Assembly: GCA_963735175.1 (NCBI GenBank)
Contig: CAVTJX010000017.1
Coordinates: 194,408-258,407 of the forward strand
DNA from: CAVTJX01 sp963735175
Lineage (GTDB): Bacteria; Electryoneota; RPQS01
DNA: 64,000 nucleotides
Direction: 5' to 3'
Shown: one piece after another, positions 1-7,286 of the stretch
How the letters are laid out: every line of letters starts with the position of its first letter
How positions within the stretch are numbered: position 1 is the stretch's first letter
Translations under genes and position numbers: made by a program
Notes under the pieces: model-generated
Told to the model about the DNA's origin: nothing
Database searches by the model: none
The model's input: only the letters and a program-made list of their open reading frames with translations

Positions 1-3000
1 TGCCGCGCACGTACTGGCTGATCTGGCGGATCTGGTCCTCGCGATAGCCGAGGCCTTCGAGGGCGAGCGGCACACTGCCGTTGATGATCCGGAAATAACC
101 GCCGCCGGCGAGCTTCTTGTATTTCACCAGGGCGAAATCAGGCTCGATGCCGGTGGTATCGCAATCCATCAGCAGGCCAATCGTGCCGGTGGGGGCGATG
201 ACGGTCGCCTGCGCGTTGCGGTAGCCGTGCAGGCCGCCGAGGGCGAGGGCTTCATCCCAGACGGCGCGGGCGGAACGGCTGAGGTCGCGCGGGCAGTAAT
301 CGGGATTGAGGCCGCGCGGTTGAATGGAAAGTGTTTCAAAGCTGTCGAGTGTACCATTATAAGCGGCGCGGCGGTGATTGCGGATCACGCGCAGCATTTC
401 GTCGCGATTGCGCACGTAGGCGGGAAACGCGCCGAGCTGGCTCGCCATTTCGGCGGAGGTGCGATAGCATTCGCCGGTCATGACGGCGGAAATCGCGGCG
501 CACCAGGCACGGGACTCGGGGCTGTCGTAGGGCATGCCAAGGACCATCGCCATCGTACTGAGATTGGCATAGCCAAGACCAAGGGTGCGGTATTCCCAAC
601 TGCGGCGCGCGATGGCTTTGGAAGGGAACTGCGCCATTTGCACGGAGACATCAAGCACCACGGTCCAGAGACGCACGGCGTGGCGGAAGCTGTCGATCTC
701 GAAAGCGCGCGTCGGCACATCGAGAAACTTCATCAGATTTAAACTCGCCAGATTGCAGGCGGTGTCATCGAGGAAGTTGTACTCACCGCAGTTGTGAACC
801 GCGATGCCGTTAGCCACGAAGTGCGCCGTTTCGGGCTCCGTCAGGTCAAAGACCGGCTCATCACCCAGATATGAGAGGGAATCCACGGTATCGATGAGAG
901 ATTCAGCATAAGCAGCGACCGTCTGATTCAGCTTTCGGAGGGCTTCCGCCTTGGCGGACTCCTGCATAAAACCGATTTCGACTTCGTACCGGAGGCGGGA
1001 CTGACGGCTGATGCGCAGGCTGTGCGATGGCGCCACCGGATACTCTTTCACGCCACCCGCGCCGTCCGGCAACAGGGTCGTGAGGGCGCCAGCGCGGCGG
1101 TTCTCGTATAGCTTCGCCTTAATGCCGAAATTCAACAGCAGGAGCTGAACCTGCCGCAGCAGTTCGAGCGATGAGGAATCGAGGGCGACGTATTGCGCCT
1201 TTTCGCCATAATTCGCCACCGTGCCATCAGCCGTAAACAGACCCCGAAGCAGCGCAACTTGATCTTCCCGCCGTAAGCGGAACGCCGCTGCGGTGAGGCG
1301 TTTATCGAGACTACCTTCGTCGAGCACAGCCATCTCTTTAAAAAGCGCCAGGATGCGCGGGCTGCTGACATGCGCGCGAACAGTCGTAGCCGTCTCAATC
1401 GTTCGTCCGGGCTTGTTATGCTCGCCAAGTTCCGGCCGCAGGCCATTGATCACACTTGTAGCCCACTCGACAACCGAATCCTCGGTTTTCGCCATAGTGA
1501 GAAAGGCGATTTCGCGGTCGTCCCCGCCCGCCGTTTGCCTGCCCAGAGGCGTAATACAGCCGTCACCCAGCAGCAGCCCGGTCAGCTGCGCCACATCGAC
1601 GGATCTCATGCTTTCCGTGCCGAACGTGCCGGGAACAAGACGTACGATATCGTCCTTCGTGAGTTCACCCGCAGGAACATCACCTCGGTTTTCGGTGAAC
1701 ACCAAGTGATTCGCGGTAAGTTTCAACCGATATCCCGCGCGAGTTTTCAGTTCATACACCGGTTGCGTTCCCGTCGGAAAGATGCGCTCCACCCAGTGCA
1801 TTTCGCCGTCGAGGCTTTTCACCCCACGCGCTTCACCGACCAGTGATTCGATTTGTTCGAGGCCACGTTGAGTAGATACCCATGTATCCGCAGTCACACA
1901 CGGATTCGAGGCGTTGATGCGGCCGTCGTTGGGGCAGGTGTTCCACTCATTGATGGTGGTGTCGTACTGCACGCCGGGGTCGGCGCAGGTCCAGGCGGCT
2001 TCGCTGATCTGCTGCCAGAGGTCGCGGGCTTTGAGCGTTTTCGTCACGCGGCCGTCGACGCGCGCTTTCAGCGACCAGCTATCGTCGCGCTCGACCGCCA
2101 GTAAGAAGCCGTTAGGAATGCGCAGCGAGTTATTGGAATTCTGGCCGCTGACGGTCTGGTAAGCCTTGTGATTCCAGTCAGTATCGTAGGTTTCGAAGCG
2201 GAGACTGGTGACACCCTGGCGGGCGAGTTGCAGCACCCGCTGGATGTAGGTTTCGGGCACGGCGTCGCGGCGGGCGCGGGCGATGGCCAGGCGCAGCTCG
2301 TCGTTGGATTTGGGATCGACGCGCCGGCGGTCGCTGAGCGTGGAGGCGGCGACGACTTTCAAAATCGCGTTCAGATTGCGCTCGCACACCCGCGACCCGC
2401 TGACTAGACTTGCGACCTTCTGCTCTTCGATCACCTTCCAGTTGATAAATTCTTCGACATCGGGATGGTCGACATCGAGGCTGACCATTTTGGCGGCGCG
2501 GCGCGTGGTGCCGCCGGACTTGATGGCGCCCGGCGGCGCGGTCGCCGATTTTCAGGAAGCTCATCAGGCCGCTCGAGACGCCACCACCGGAGAGCATTTC
2601 GGCTTCGCCGCGAATCTTGGAAAAGTTCGTACCGGTGCCGCTGCCATATTTGAAGAGCCGCGCCTCGCGCACCCACAGATCCATGATTCCGCCTTCGTTG
2701 ACGAGGTCATCGGAGACGGATTGGATAAAGCAGGCGTGAGGCTGCGGGCGCTCGTAAGCGCTGTCGGACTGGGTGACCTCGTTCGTATGCGGATCGACGT
2801 AGTAATGGCCCTGGGCATGGCCGCGAATCGAGTACGCCCAGTAGAGGCCGGTGTTAAACCACTGCGGGCTGTTGGGTGCGGTCATCTGGGCGGCGAGCAT
2901 GAAGCGCAGTTCGTCGTAGAAGGCGCGCGCGTCCTGCTCATCATCAAAATAGCCGGCTTTCCAGGCCCAATAGGTCCAGCAGCCGGCGAGGCGGCGGAAG

Positions 3001-3326
3001 ACCTGGCGGGAATCCTTTTCGCCGCCGATGCGGCTGTCTTCAGGCAGTTTGTTCAGGACGTCCCAGTCGGGCTCCTGACGCTGCAGCCACCCGGGGACGC
3101 CTTCTTCCTCGACCGGTTTCGTAGCGGCGGGGACACCCGCCTTGCGCAGATACTTCTGGGCGAGGATGTCTACAGCCACTTGGGACCAGGTTTCAGGGGC
3201 CAGTACGTCGCGGGCTTCAAAGAGGATCTTCCCGTCCGGGCTGGTCAGGCGGCTGGACCAGGGGACAAAGTTGAATTCCTCAAAGGCATCGACGTTTTGC
3301 CGGGTGTAGCGGCGATCGAATCTCAA
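1..3326 (-). CDS. nrdJ: Vitamin B12-dependent (class II) ribonucleotide reductase, intein-containing, C-terminus cut by window edge
   Basis: Reduces ribonucleotides to deoxyribonucleotides with adenosylcobalamin as radical source, in the cytoplasm. The N-terminal domain carries the usual substrate-loop features (NSPQWFNTGLYWAYSI, then PHACFIQSVSDD) and the glycine-rich YGSGTGTNFS stretch. The catalytic loop is NASNP-C-GEYNFLDD, with N, C and E spaced as in the active site of the family; the Cys is about residue 476 of the extein. ATAPTGTIG-like phosphate-loop sequence follows near the left edge (IAPTGTIGLLMD). About 738 extein residues are visible and the C-terminus lies outside. Start is TTG at 3326, chosen because GAGGAGGAGCG sits just before it. 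Two oddities: an intein occupies 791-1900, and one extra G in a GGG run near 2532 shifts the frame after LKIGDRAAG. The reading resumes perfectly as AIKSGGTTRRAAKMV, so I treat it as a sequencing error. Confidence 0.95.
791..1900 (-). other. Intein with LAGLIDADG homing-endonuclease motifs inside nrdJ
   Basis: In-frame protein-splicing element of 370 residues. Cys1 is the TGT at 1900-1898 and the block A sequence is CVTADTWV. Block B has the T-A-N-H motif (T62-H65) in LKLTANHLVF. Two DOD endonuclease motifs follow: LTGLLLGDGCI (residues 106-116, acidic D113) and LLRGLFTADGTV (217-228, acidic D225). Block F reads VFDLTEPETAHFVANG with H360, and block G ends in VHN with H369 and terminal N370. 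The next residue is Cys, the first of the C-extein (790-788). Removing these 370 codons gives the uninterrupted class II signature NASNPCGEYNFLDDTACN. All splicing nucleophiles and both endonuclease aspartates are present and the frame is open throughout, so both splicing and homing may be active. By eye it is somewhat less GC-rich than the flanking extein. Confidence 0.96.
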
Positions 3327-3406
3327 CGCTCCTCCTCACGATCGGCAGTTTCGAGGTCAGTGAAATGATCTTGGAGTATCGCCTTGTACAAGGTGTAATG
3401 GACGAG

Positions 3407-3422
3407 GTACGATATATTGTGT
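3407..3422 (-). promoter_or_regulatory. NrdR-like box 1 upstream of nrdJ
   Basis: Read on the minus strand this is ACACAATATATCGTAC, which matches the NrdR box consensus acaCwAtATaTwGtgt at 13 of 16 positions. It lies about 80 bases before the nrdJ start. NrdR is the ATP/dATP-sensing repressor of ribonucleotide reductase genes. The match was made by eye. Confidence 0.6.
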
Positions 3423-3445
3423 GGGGAAATGTGGCGAATTCCGAG

Positions 3446-3454
3446 TTATCCACA
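3446..3454 (+). promoter_or_regulatory. DnaA box (TTATCCACA), copy 1
   Basis: Exact TTATCCACA, the high-affinity DnaA site. A weaker 7/9 site (TGTGGGGAA, opposite orientation) sits just upstream at 3420-3428. DnaA boxes are known in the nrdAB promoter of E. coli, where DnaA-ATP adjusts reductase expression to replication; the same role is inferred here. Confidence 0.7.
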
Positions 3455-3520
3455 TAAACACCCACAGATTGGCCTCCTACATTCGGCTCGAAGTCAGGAA
3501 TCGAGGTAATGTTAAGGAGG

Positions 3521-3529
3521 TTATCCACA
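3521..3529 (+). promoter_or_regulatory. DnaA box (TTATCCACA), copy 2
   Basis: A second exact TTATCCACA in the same orientation, 75 bases after the first, about seven helical turns. A degenerate 7/9 copy in the opposite orientation (TGTGGACAG) follows at 3550-3558. Confidence 0.7.
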
Positions 3530-3563
3530 CGTCCACAAGAAATAAGGTCTGTGGACAGGTATA

Positions 3564-3579
3564 CCACAAGATATTGTAT
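3564..3579 (+). promoter_or_regulatory. NrdR-like box 2 upstream of nrdJ
   Basis: CCACAAGATATTGTAT matches the NrdR consensus at 13 of 16 positions. Its start is 157 bases from the start of box 1, close to 15 helical turns, so both could be on the same DNA face. This spacing is much longer than the roughly three turns usual for paired NrdR boxes, so it may work by looping or be fortuitous. Confidence 0.45.
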
Positions 3580-3887
3580 GATAATTGGCGGGCAGTAATA
3601 TACAGCGTGTACACTCACGAAGTCAAGCACGAAGAAAGAACTTTTTAAAAGCCGATTTTGTCGTTTTATTCCATGTAATTTATAAGTTTTATGTACCGAT
3701 CCGTCGTTTTGCGTGATATATACTATGATTCAGAGTAAAATCCATAAGTTGAGGTGATTTGTCACCTTGAGAGTAAGCTTATCTGGATCAGTCACAATCT
3801 TCAACTCTGGCACCTCTGTTGCTTTAGGCACGCTGACCCTCCGATGCCTCTCGGACGAAATGAGACGCGAATTGGGGTGTGCCGGAC

Positions 3888-3916
3888 TTGACAAGATAGT
3901 CGTAATCCATTATATT
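3888..3916 (+). promoter_or_regulatory. Sigma-70-type promoter of the rpsR-rpmB-rpmG operon
   Basis: TTGACA at 3888-3893 and TATATT at 3911-3916 are separated by exactly 17 bases. This is the best promoter match seen in the window and suits a highly expressed ribosomal operon. Transcription would begin near 3923, leaving a leader of about 68 bases before the rpsR ATG. Confidence 0.85.
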
Positions 3917-3939
3917 GTGAGGTTCTTACGGAAACCCCT

Positions 3940-3963
3940 GCGGCGGAGCCTTCGGTCCGCCGC
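3940..3963 (+). promoter_or_regulatory. GC-rich leader hairpin in front of rpsR
   Basis: GCGGCGGA (3940-3947) pairs perfectly with TCCGCCGC (3956-3963). The apical bases can add CC/GG around a TTC loop with one bulged G. There is no U-tract after it, so it is not a simple terminator. It lies in the predicted transcript just before the rpsR ribosome binding site (GGAG at 3978-3981), where a ribosomal-protein autoregulatory site could be placed. Confidence 0.6.
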
Positions 3964-3991
3964 TTCACAGCCACAGTGGAGATTCCAAGCC

Positions 3992-4228
3992 ATGCGACTT
4001 CGCCCGGGCGGCCAGCGGAAACCTTCGTACCTCGAAGAGCACCGCATCGATTTTATCGACTACAAGGATACCAAGGTTCTGCAGCGATTTGTTTCGCCAC
4101 AGGGCAAGATCCTGCCGCGACGGCTGACCCGTCTGACCAACATTCAGCAGCGCGCGTTGACGACCGCGGTGAAGCGGGCTCGTCATCTGGCCCTGTTGCC
4201 GTATTCGTCGGATGCGGAAGCCTATTAA
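3992..4228 (+). CDS. rpsR: 30S ribosomal protein S18
   Basis: Ribosomal small-subunit protein that pairs with S6 on the platform of the 30S particle. The 78-residue product has the S18 core IDYKDTKVLQRFVSPQGKI, then LTNIQQRALTTAVKRARHLA and the terminal LLPY. ATG at 3992 is chosen because upstream sequence in the same frame has no S18 homology and the transcript should begin near 3923. No cysteine is present, so this is a zinc-independent form. It is the first gene of an operon with L28 and L33. The usual neighbours rpsF, ssb and rplI are not here. Confidence 0.96.
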   Translation: MRLRPGGQRKPSYLEEHRIDFIDYKDTKVLQRFVSPQGKILPRRLTRLTNIQQRALTTAVKRARHLALLPYSSDAEAY

Positions 4229-4258
4229 CCTCGAACCAGCGAAAGCGAGTTTATCGAT

Positions 4259-4477
4259 ATGTCACGCATTTGTCCGGTCACCGGCCGCAGCCGGCACAAG
4301 GCCAATAACGTCAGCCACGCTAACAATCGCACACGCAAGTGGCAGCTCCCCAACCTGCGCACCAAGAAGTTCTTCGACGAGAAGACCGGGACGTGGATCG
4401 TGCTGCGGGTGAGCGCGCGCGGAATCAAGACCATCACTAAGAAGGGTCTGGACAAGGCCCTCAACTTCATCGACTAA
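4259..4477 (+). CDS. rpmB: 50S ribosomal protein L28
   Basis: Large-subunit ribosomal protein of 72 residues. The family signature is clear: ICPVTGRSRHKANNVSHANN near the N-terminus, the PNL stretch, and LRVSARGIKTITKKGLDKAL at the C-terminus. Only one cysteine is present, so it lacks the two CxxC pairs of zinc-binding L28 and resembles the zinc-free enterobacterial type. It starts 30 bases after rpsR and is 9 bases from rpmG. Confidence 0.97.
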   Translation: MSRICPVTGRSRHKANNVSHANNRTRKWQLPNLRTKKFFDEKTGTWIVLRVSARGIKTITKKGLDKALNFID

Positions 4478-4486
4478 GGGGCGACC

Positions 4487-4672
4487 ATGGCATCGAAGAA
4501 GAAAGAGGGACGGGTGATCATCCACCTCGAATGCACGGAAGCCAAAGCGGCCGGCATGTCACCGTCCCGTTATACTACGATGAAGAACCGGCACAACGAT
4601 GCCGAGCGCATGGAACTGAAAAAGTACAATTGGTTCATGCGCAAGATGACGCTGCACCGCGAAGTGCGCTGA
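4487..4672 (+). CDS. rpmG: 50S ribosomal protein L33
   Basis: Large-subunit ribosomal protein of 61 residues: VIIHLECTEAK, then YTTMKNRHNDAERMELKKYN. In zinc-binding L33 the first pair is CTEC and a second CxxC follows KKY. Here the first reads CTEA and the second is missing, so this is the zinc-independent type. AAGGGG lies 7 bases before the ATG. It is the last gene of the operon and is followed by a strong hairpin. Confidence 0.97.
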   Translation: MASKKKEGRVIIHLECTEAKAAGMSPSRYTTMKNRHNDAERMELKKYNWFMRKMTLHREVR

Positions 4673-4693
4673 ACGGATCATTGGCAGAGCTTT

Positions 4694-4727
4694 AAACGAG
4701 GCGAATCCGCGTGGATTCGCCTCGTTT
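4694..4727 (+). terminator. Intrinsic terminator after rpmG
   Basis: A perfect 15-bp stem, AAACGAGGCGAATCC, with a GCGT loop, ends in GTTT followed by CATTTGTG. It lies 22 bases after the rpmG stop. The symmetrical A/T-rich base of the stem would allow function in both directions. Confidence 0.85.
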
Positions 4728-4970
4728 CATTTGTGAAATCCACACGTCTAAATTTCCGCCTGGTGGCAAGATCTATTTCTTATTTTGAACGCATGAACAG
4801 GCCTCAGGTTCCTGAATTCCGCTGCCCCAGTGCGGCATCGCGCCACCCCTATCCCCTCTCCCGTTCTGCAAAGAATGGAGAAAGAGAAGCAGAAGGAAGA
4901 AGATCAGGGGCGACTCCGGAGATTCGCCGCGACAGTCCGGCCTGCGGATGGATGGCTCTGAACTGAAATG
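4728..4970. other. Intergenic stretch without recognised gene
   Basis: Between two strong hairpins. No open frame with family resemblance, no promoter pair of note and no RNA gene were seen. Part of it is purine-rich on the plus strand (about 4868-4915). Confidence 0.5.
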
Positions 4971-5004
4971 GAACGAGGGCGGATGCGTATGCATCCGCCC
5001 TCGT
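4971..5004 (-). terminator. Intrinsic terminator downstream of the secreted sorting-domain protein
   Basis: A perfect 15-bp stem, AACGAGGGCGGATGC, with a 4-base loop, lies about 100 bases past the stop of the minus-strand gene ending at 5103. On the minus transcript it is followed by CCATTTCAG, a weak U-tract. Its sequence and size resemble the terminator at 4694-4727. Confidence 0.7.
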
Positions 5005-5016
5005 TGGTATCATGCG

Positions 5017-5090
5017 AGATCCTTCAACCGAAGATGGTTTCAGGATGACCGCCTAATAAGATCCTTCAACCGAAACGGTTTCAGGATGAC
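5017..5090. repeat. Two tandem copies of a REP-like palindromic element
   Basis: AGATCCTTCAACCGAA-x-GGTTTCAGGATGAC occurs at 5017-5049 and again at 5059-5090, nearly identical. Each copy is an imperfect palindrome (ATCCT...ACC/GGT...AGGAT) able to form a hairpin. Short intergenic elements of this general form, running between CATCCTGA and AAGGATCT, are familiar from many bacterial genomes. A further perfect 8-bp hairpin, TGACGCGC-GGA-GCGCGTCA, follows at 5087-5105 and includes the stop codon of the next gene. Confidence 0.7.
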
Positions 5091-5102
5091 GCGCGGAGCG
5101 CG

Positions 5103-7187
5103 TCACTTCAGGAGCATCATCTTGCGGATGTCACTGAAGGAGCCAGCCTCGAGACGGTAGAAATAGATGCCGGCCGGAAGGTTGGCGGCATCGAACGACT
5201 GCTTGTAGACGCCCGCAGGCAAGGTCTCATTCACGAGCAGCGCGATTTCCTGACCGAGCACGTTGTAGACCGTCAAGCGCACGCTCGCGCTGGTGGGCAG
5301 CGAGAAGTGAATGTCGGTGGTCGGGTTGAACGGATTCGGGAAGTTCTGCGCCAGACTGAATTCGGTGGGCAGGCTGTGGTTCGGCTGCGGCACGGCCTGG
5401 GGCAGGACGCCTTCGCCGCGGATGATGATGTTCTTCGGCGAGTGGTTGTGCGAATTGTTCGTAATCGCCAGCACGCCCGGGTAGGTACGGACCGCAAACG
5501 GATTGAAGGTGATGTCGATGGCGGCGGAATCGCCCGTTTCGATAGTCGCAGAGACCGGACTGATCGTGAACGCGGGGCGAATTGTCACCGGGGTGATCGC
5601 CGTGGGCGGCATCGAGACGGTTAGCGGTTGTTCGTTGCCGTTGTTGTAAACCCAGAGTGTAATCGTGCGCTCGGAATCACCCGCCGCAACAACCTGACCG
5701 AATTGCAGCGTGTCAGTGCTGGTCGTAATCAGCGGCCACGGCGGCAGCATGCTGGTGGTGTCAATGTAGGCCTGGATGCACCAGTTGCCGGAGATGTCGG
5801 CGTACCAGGTGTCATCCGAGAACTGCCACGCAATTTCGCGGCCGGTGGGTTGCATATTGGTGATGTTGGCGGCCACCGGAGCGGTGTTGTCCTGGCCGAG
5901 GCTGCGGCCGTTATAGATGTAGAGGACCGTGAAGCGCTGGCCGTCGAACACGTAGACCGGCGGATCGACGAGGACCGTGTTCCAGCCAGAGACGAGGTTG
6001 GTCGTGGTCGACCACAGCGGTTCGCCGGTGGGGACGCCGGTGGCGGGGTCATTCAACCAGATCTGGAGTCCGCCGGTGGCGGTTCCAGTCGAGACATTGA
6101 CCCGCAGGGATTCGACCGCGGCGGCGTAATCCACGGGGAAGAAGGTCACACCCCAGCCCGCGCCGTTGCTGAAGCTGGTATAACCGTCAGCCGCGAGGTT
6201 GTCGTCATAGCGGAACCAGTCGTGGAGGGGCTTAACCAACAGCCGCAGCCAGCTGGTATCATTGCCGGCAATGGCGTCACCGGTGATTTGCGCCACGCAG
6301 CCGGCCATGTATTCACCCGCGTCCACCGGGGTGAAATCTTCGCCGGCCTCGGTCTGCACGGACTCGCCACGCGCCAATGTATCGACTGCGAAGTCGTTGG
6401 TGAAGACGATCGTATTGGTGGGGCCCTTTACGAAGAAGCGCGTGTTGAAAGCGCCGACGTTGACGTTACCCGAGTTCTTGATCAGACCGCCGAGGGTGAG
6501 TGTCTTGCCCGGCAGCATGTGGAACACGGGGAGGTCTGCCGCATTATGGTTGTAGCATTCTTCGGCGGACAGGTCGGTGTAGTCGGCGGCGTCGCCTCCG
6601 ACATCGATCAGCCAGTCACCACCGGCCACATACCACGTCTGTCCCGTATGGGCGAACGAGTACATGGGACGGTTGGCCGTCGGGGCGTTGTCGATCCAGA
6701 AACGCCAGCCGCCGGTCGGCTGCGGGCCGAGGACAACGAAAAAGTCGGTTCCGGCGGCGATGTCCACGGGGGCGGGCAGGTTGGTGTCGATCCAGGTGTT
6801 GTTCGGCACGTTGGCAACACTCCAGCGCGCCAGAACGGCGCCCAGATTGGCGCCCGCAGCGGCATGCACGATCACCGAACACGGAGCGGTGGACGTGGTG
6901 GTGTTACGACAGACGAAATAGACGCTGCGCAGGTTGAAGGCGCTGGGCGCCGTGAAGCGCACGCGAGCCCACAAGCCGTCGGCGCTACCGTAATACGCGG
7001 CGGGGGCGCCATTGTCGTAAAAGATGCTGTCCTCTTGGGGATCATCCAACGATCCGGCGAAATGGCCGGCGGGGGACAGGACAACCTCGTTCGGGTTGAC
7101 CTTGATCAGTGACGGTCCAGTGTCAGCCCACGCGAAACTTGCGCAGGCAAGCAGGCAAAGAACCACAATCCACGGAAATCGGCTCAT
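5103..7187 (-). CDS. Secreted multidomain protein with C-terminal type IX-like sorting domain
   Basis: 694 residues, exported and probably surface-attached or released; enzymatic function unknown. A signal peptide ends at about A21 (SFAWA). Two similar beta-rich modules (roughly 45-200 and 325-480) each begin with a YD-N/D-rich segment and contain a Trp-rich end. Between them, about 215-320, is a CARDB-like segment (LIKNSGNVNVGAFNTRFFV). Residues about 490-600 resemble an ASPM/HYDIN-type Ig fold (TFNPFAVRTYPGVLAITNN). The last 85 residues form the sorting domain: NFPNPFNPTT, VYNVLGQEI, LPAGIYFYRLEAG, ending KMMLLK. AAGGA lies 7 bases before the ATG. It is probably monocistronic, with a terminator at 4971. 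Confidence 0.85.
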   Translation of the reverse strand: MSRFPWIVVLCLLACASFAWADTGPSLIKVNPNEVVLSPAGHFAGSLDDPQEDSIFYDNGAPAAYYGSADGLWARVRFTAPSAFNLRSVYFVCRNTTTSTAPCSVIVHAAAGANLGAVLARWSVANVPNNTWIDTNLPAPVDIAAGTDFFVVLGPQPTGGWRFWIDNAPTANRPMYSFAHTGQTWYVAGGDWLIDVGGDAADYTDLSAEECYNHNAADLPVFHMLPGKTLTLGGLIKNSGNVNVGAFNTRFFVKGPTNTIVFTNDFAVDTLARGESVQTEAGEDFTPVDAGEYMAGCVAQITGDAIAGNDTSWLRLLVKPLHDWFRYDDNLAADGYTSFSNGAGWGVTFFPVDYAAAVESLRVNVSTGTATGGLQIWLNDPATGVPTGEPLWSTTTNLVSGWNTVLVDPPVYVFDGQRFTVLYIYNGRSLGQDNTAPVAANITNMQPTGREIAWQFSDDTWYADISGNWCIQAYIDTTSMLPPWPLITTSTDTLQFGQVVAAGDSERTITLWVYNNGNEQPLTVSMPPTAITPVTIRPAFTISPVSATIETGDSAAIDITFNPFAVRTYPGVLAITNNSHNHSPKNIIIRGEGVLPQAVPQPNHSLPTEFSLAQNFPNPFNPTTDIHFSLPTSASVRLTVYNVLGQEIALLVNETLPAGVYKQSFDAANLPAGIYFYRLEAGSFSDIRKMMLLK

Positions 7188-7286
7188 AGTTGATCCTTCT
7201 GATGATAAGGTGTGAGGCGAAAGAAATTATGTATGGCATTCGATGATTGAAGCGGAAACGAATGCAGTTTCAAGTCGTGCATATAA

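Larger units (their letters stand above)
3327..3887. promoter_or_regulatory. AT-rich divergent control region between nrdJ and rpsR
   Basis: About 560 bases with no convincing gene and clearly lower GC than the rest of the window. It holds two NrdR-like boxes and two perfect DnaA boxes, annotated separately. Also present are short palindromes such as CCTTGTACAAGG (3383-3394) and a GTGTACAC near 3606. No riboswitch fold was recognised in front of nrdJ. I could not identify a confident -35/-10 pair for nrdJ itself. The open frame entering rpsR from 3767 has no family resemblance before residue 76 and is not taken as coding. Confidence 0.6.

Noticed and set aside
3400..3580. Chromosomal replication origin
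   Set aside because: DnaA boxes and AT-richness are there, but there are only two perfect boxes, no dnaA/dnaN/rpmH neighbours, and nearly all genes to the right point towards this site rather than away from it. Reductase regulation is the simpler reading.
3767..3991. N-terminal extension of ribosomal protein S18
   Set aside because: The open frame reaches back to 3767, but it spans the TTGACA/TATATT promoter and has no S18 similarity before the ATG at 3992.
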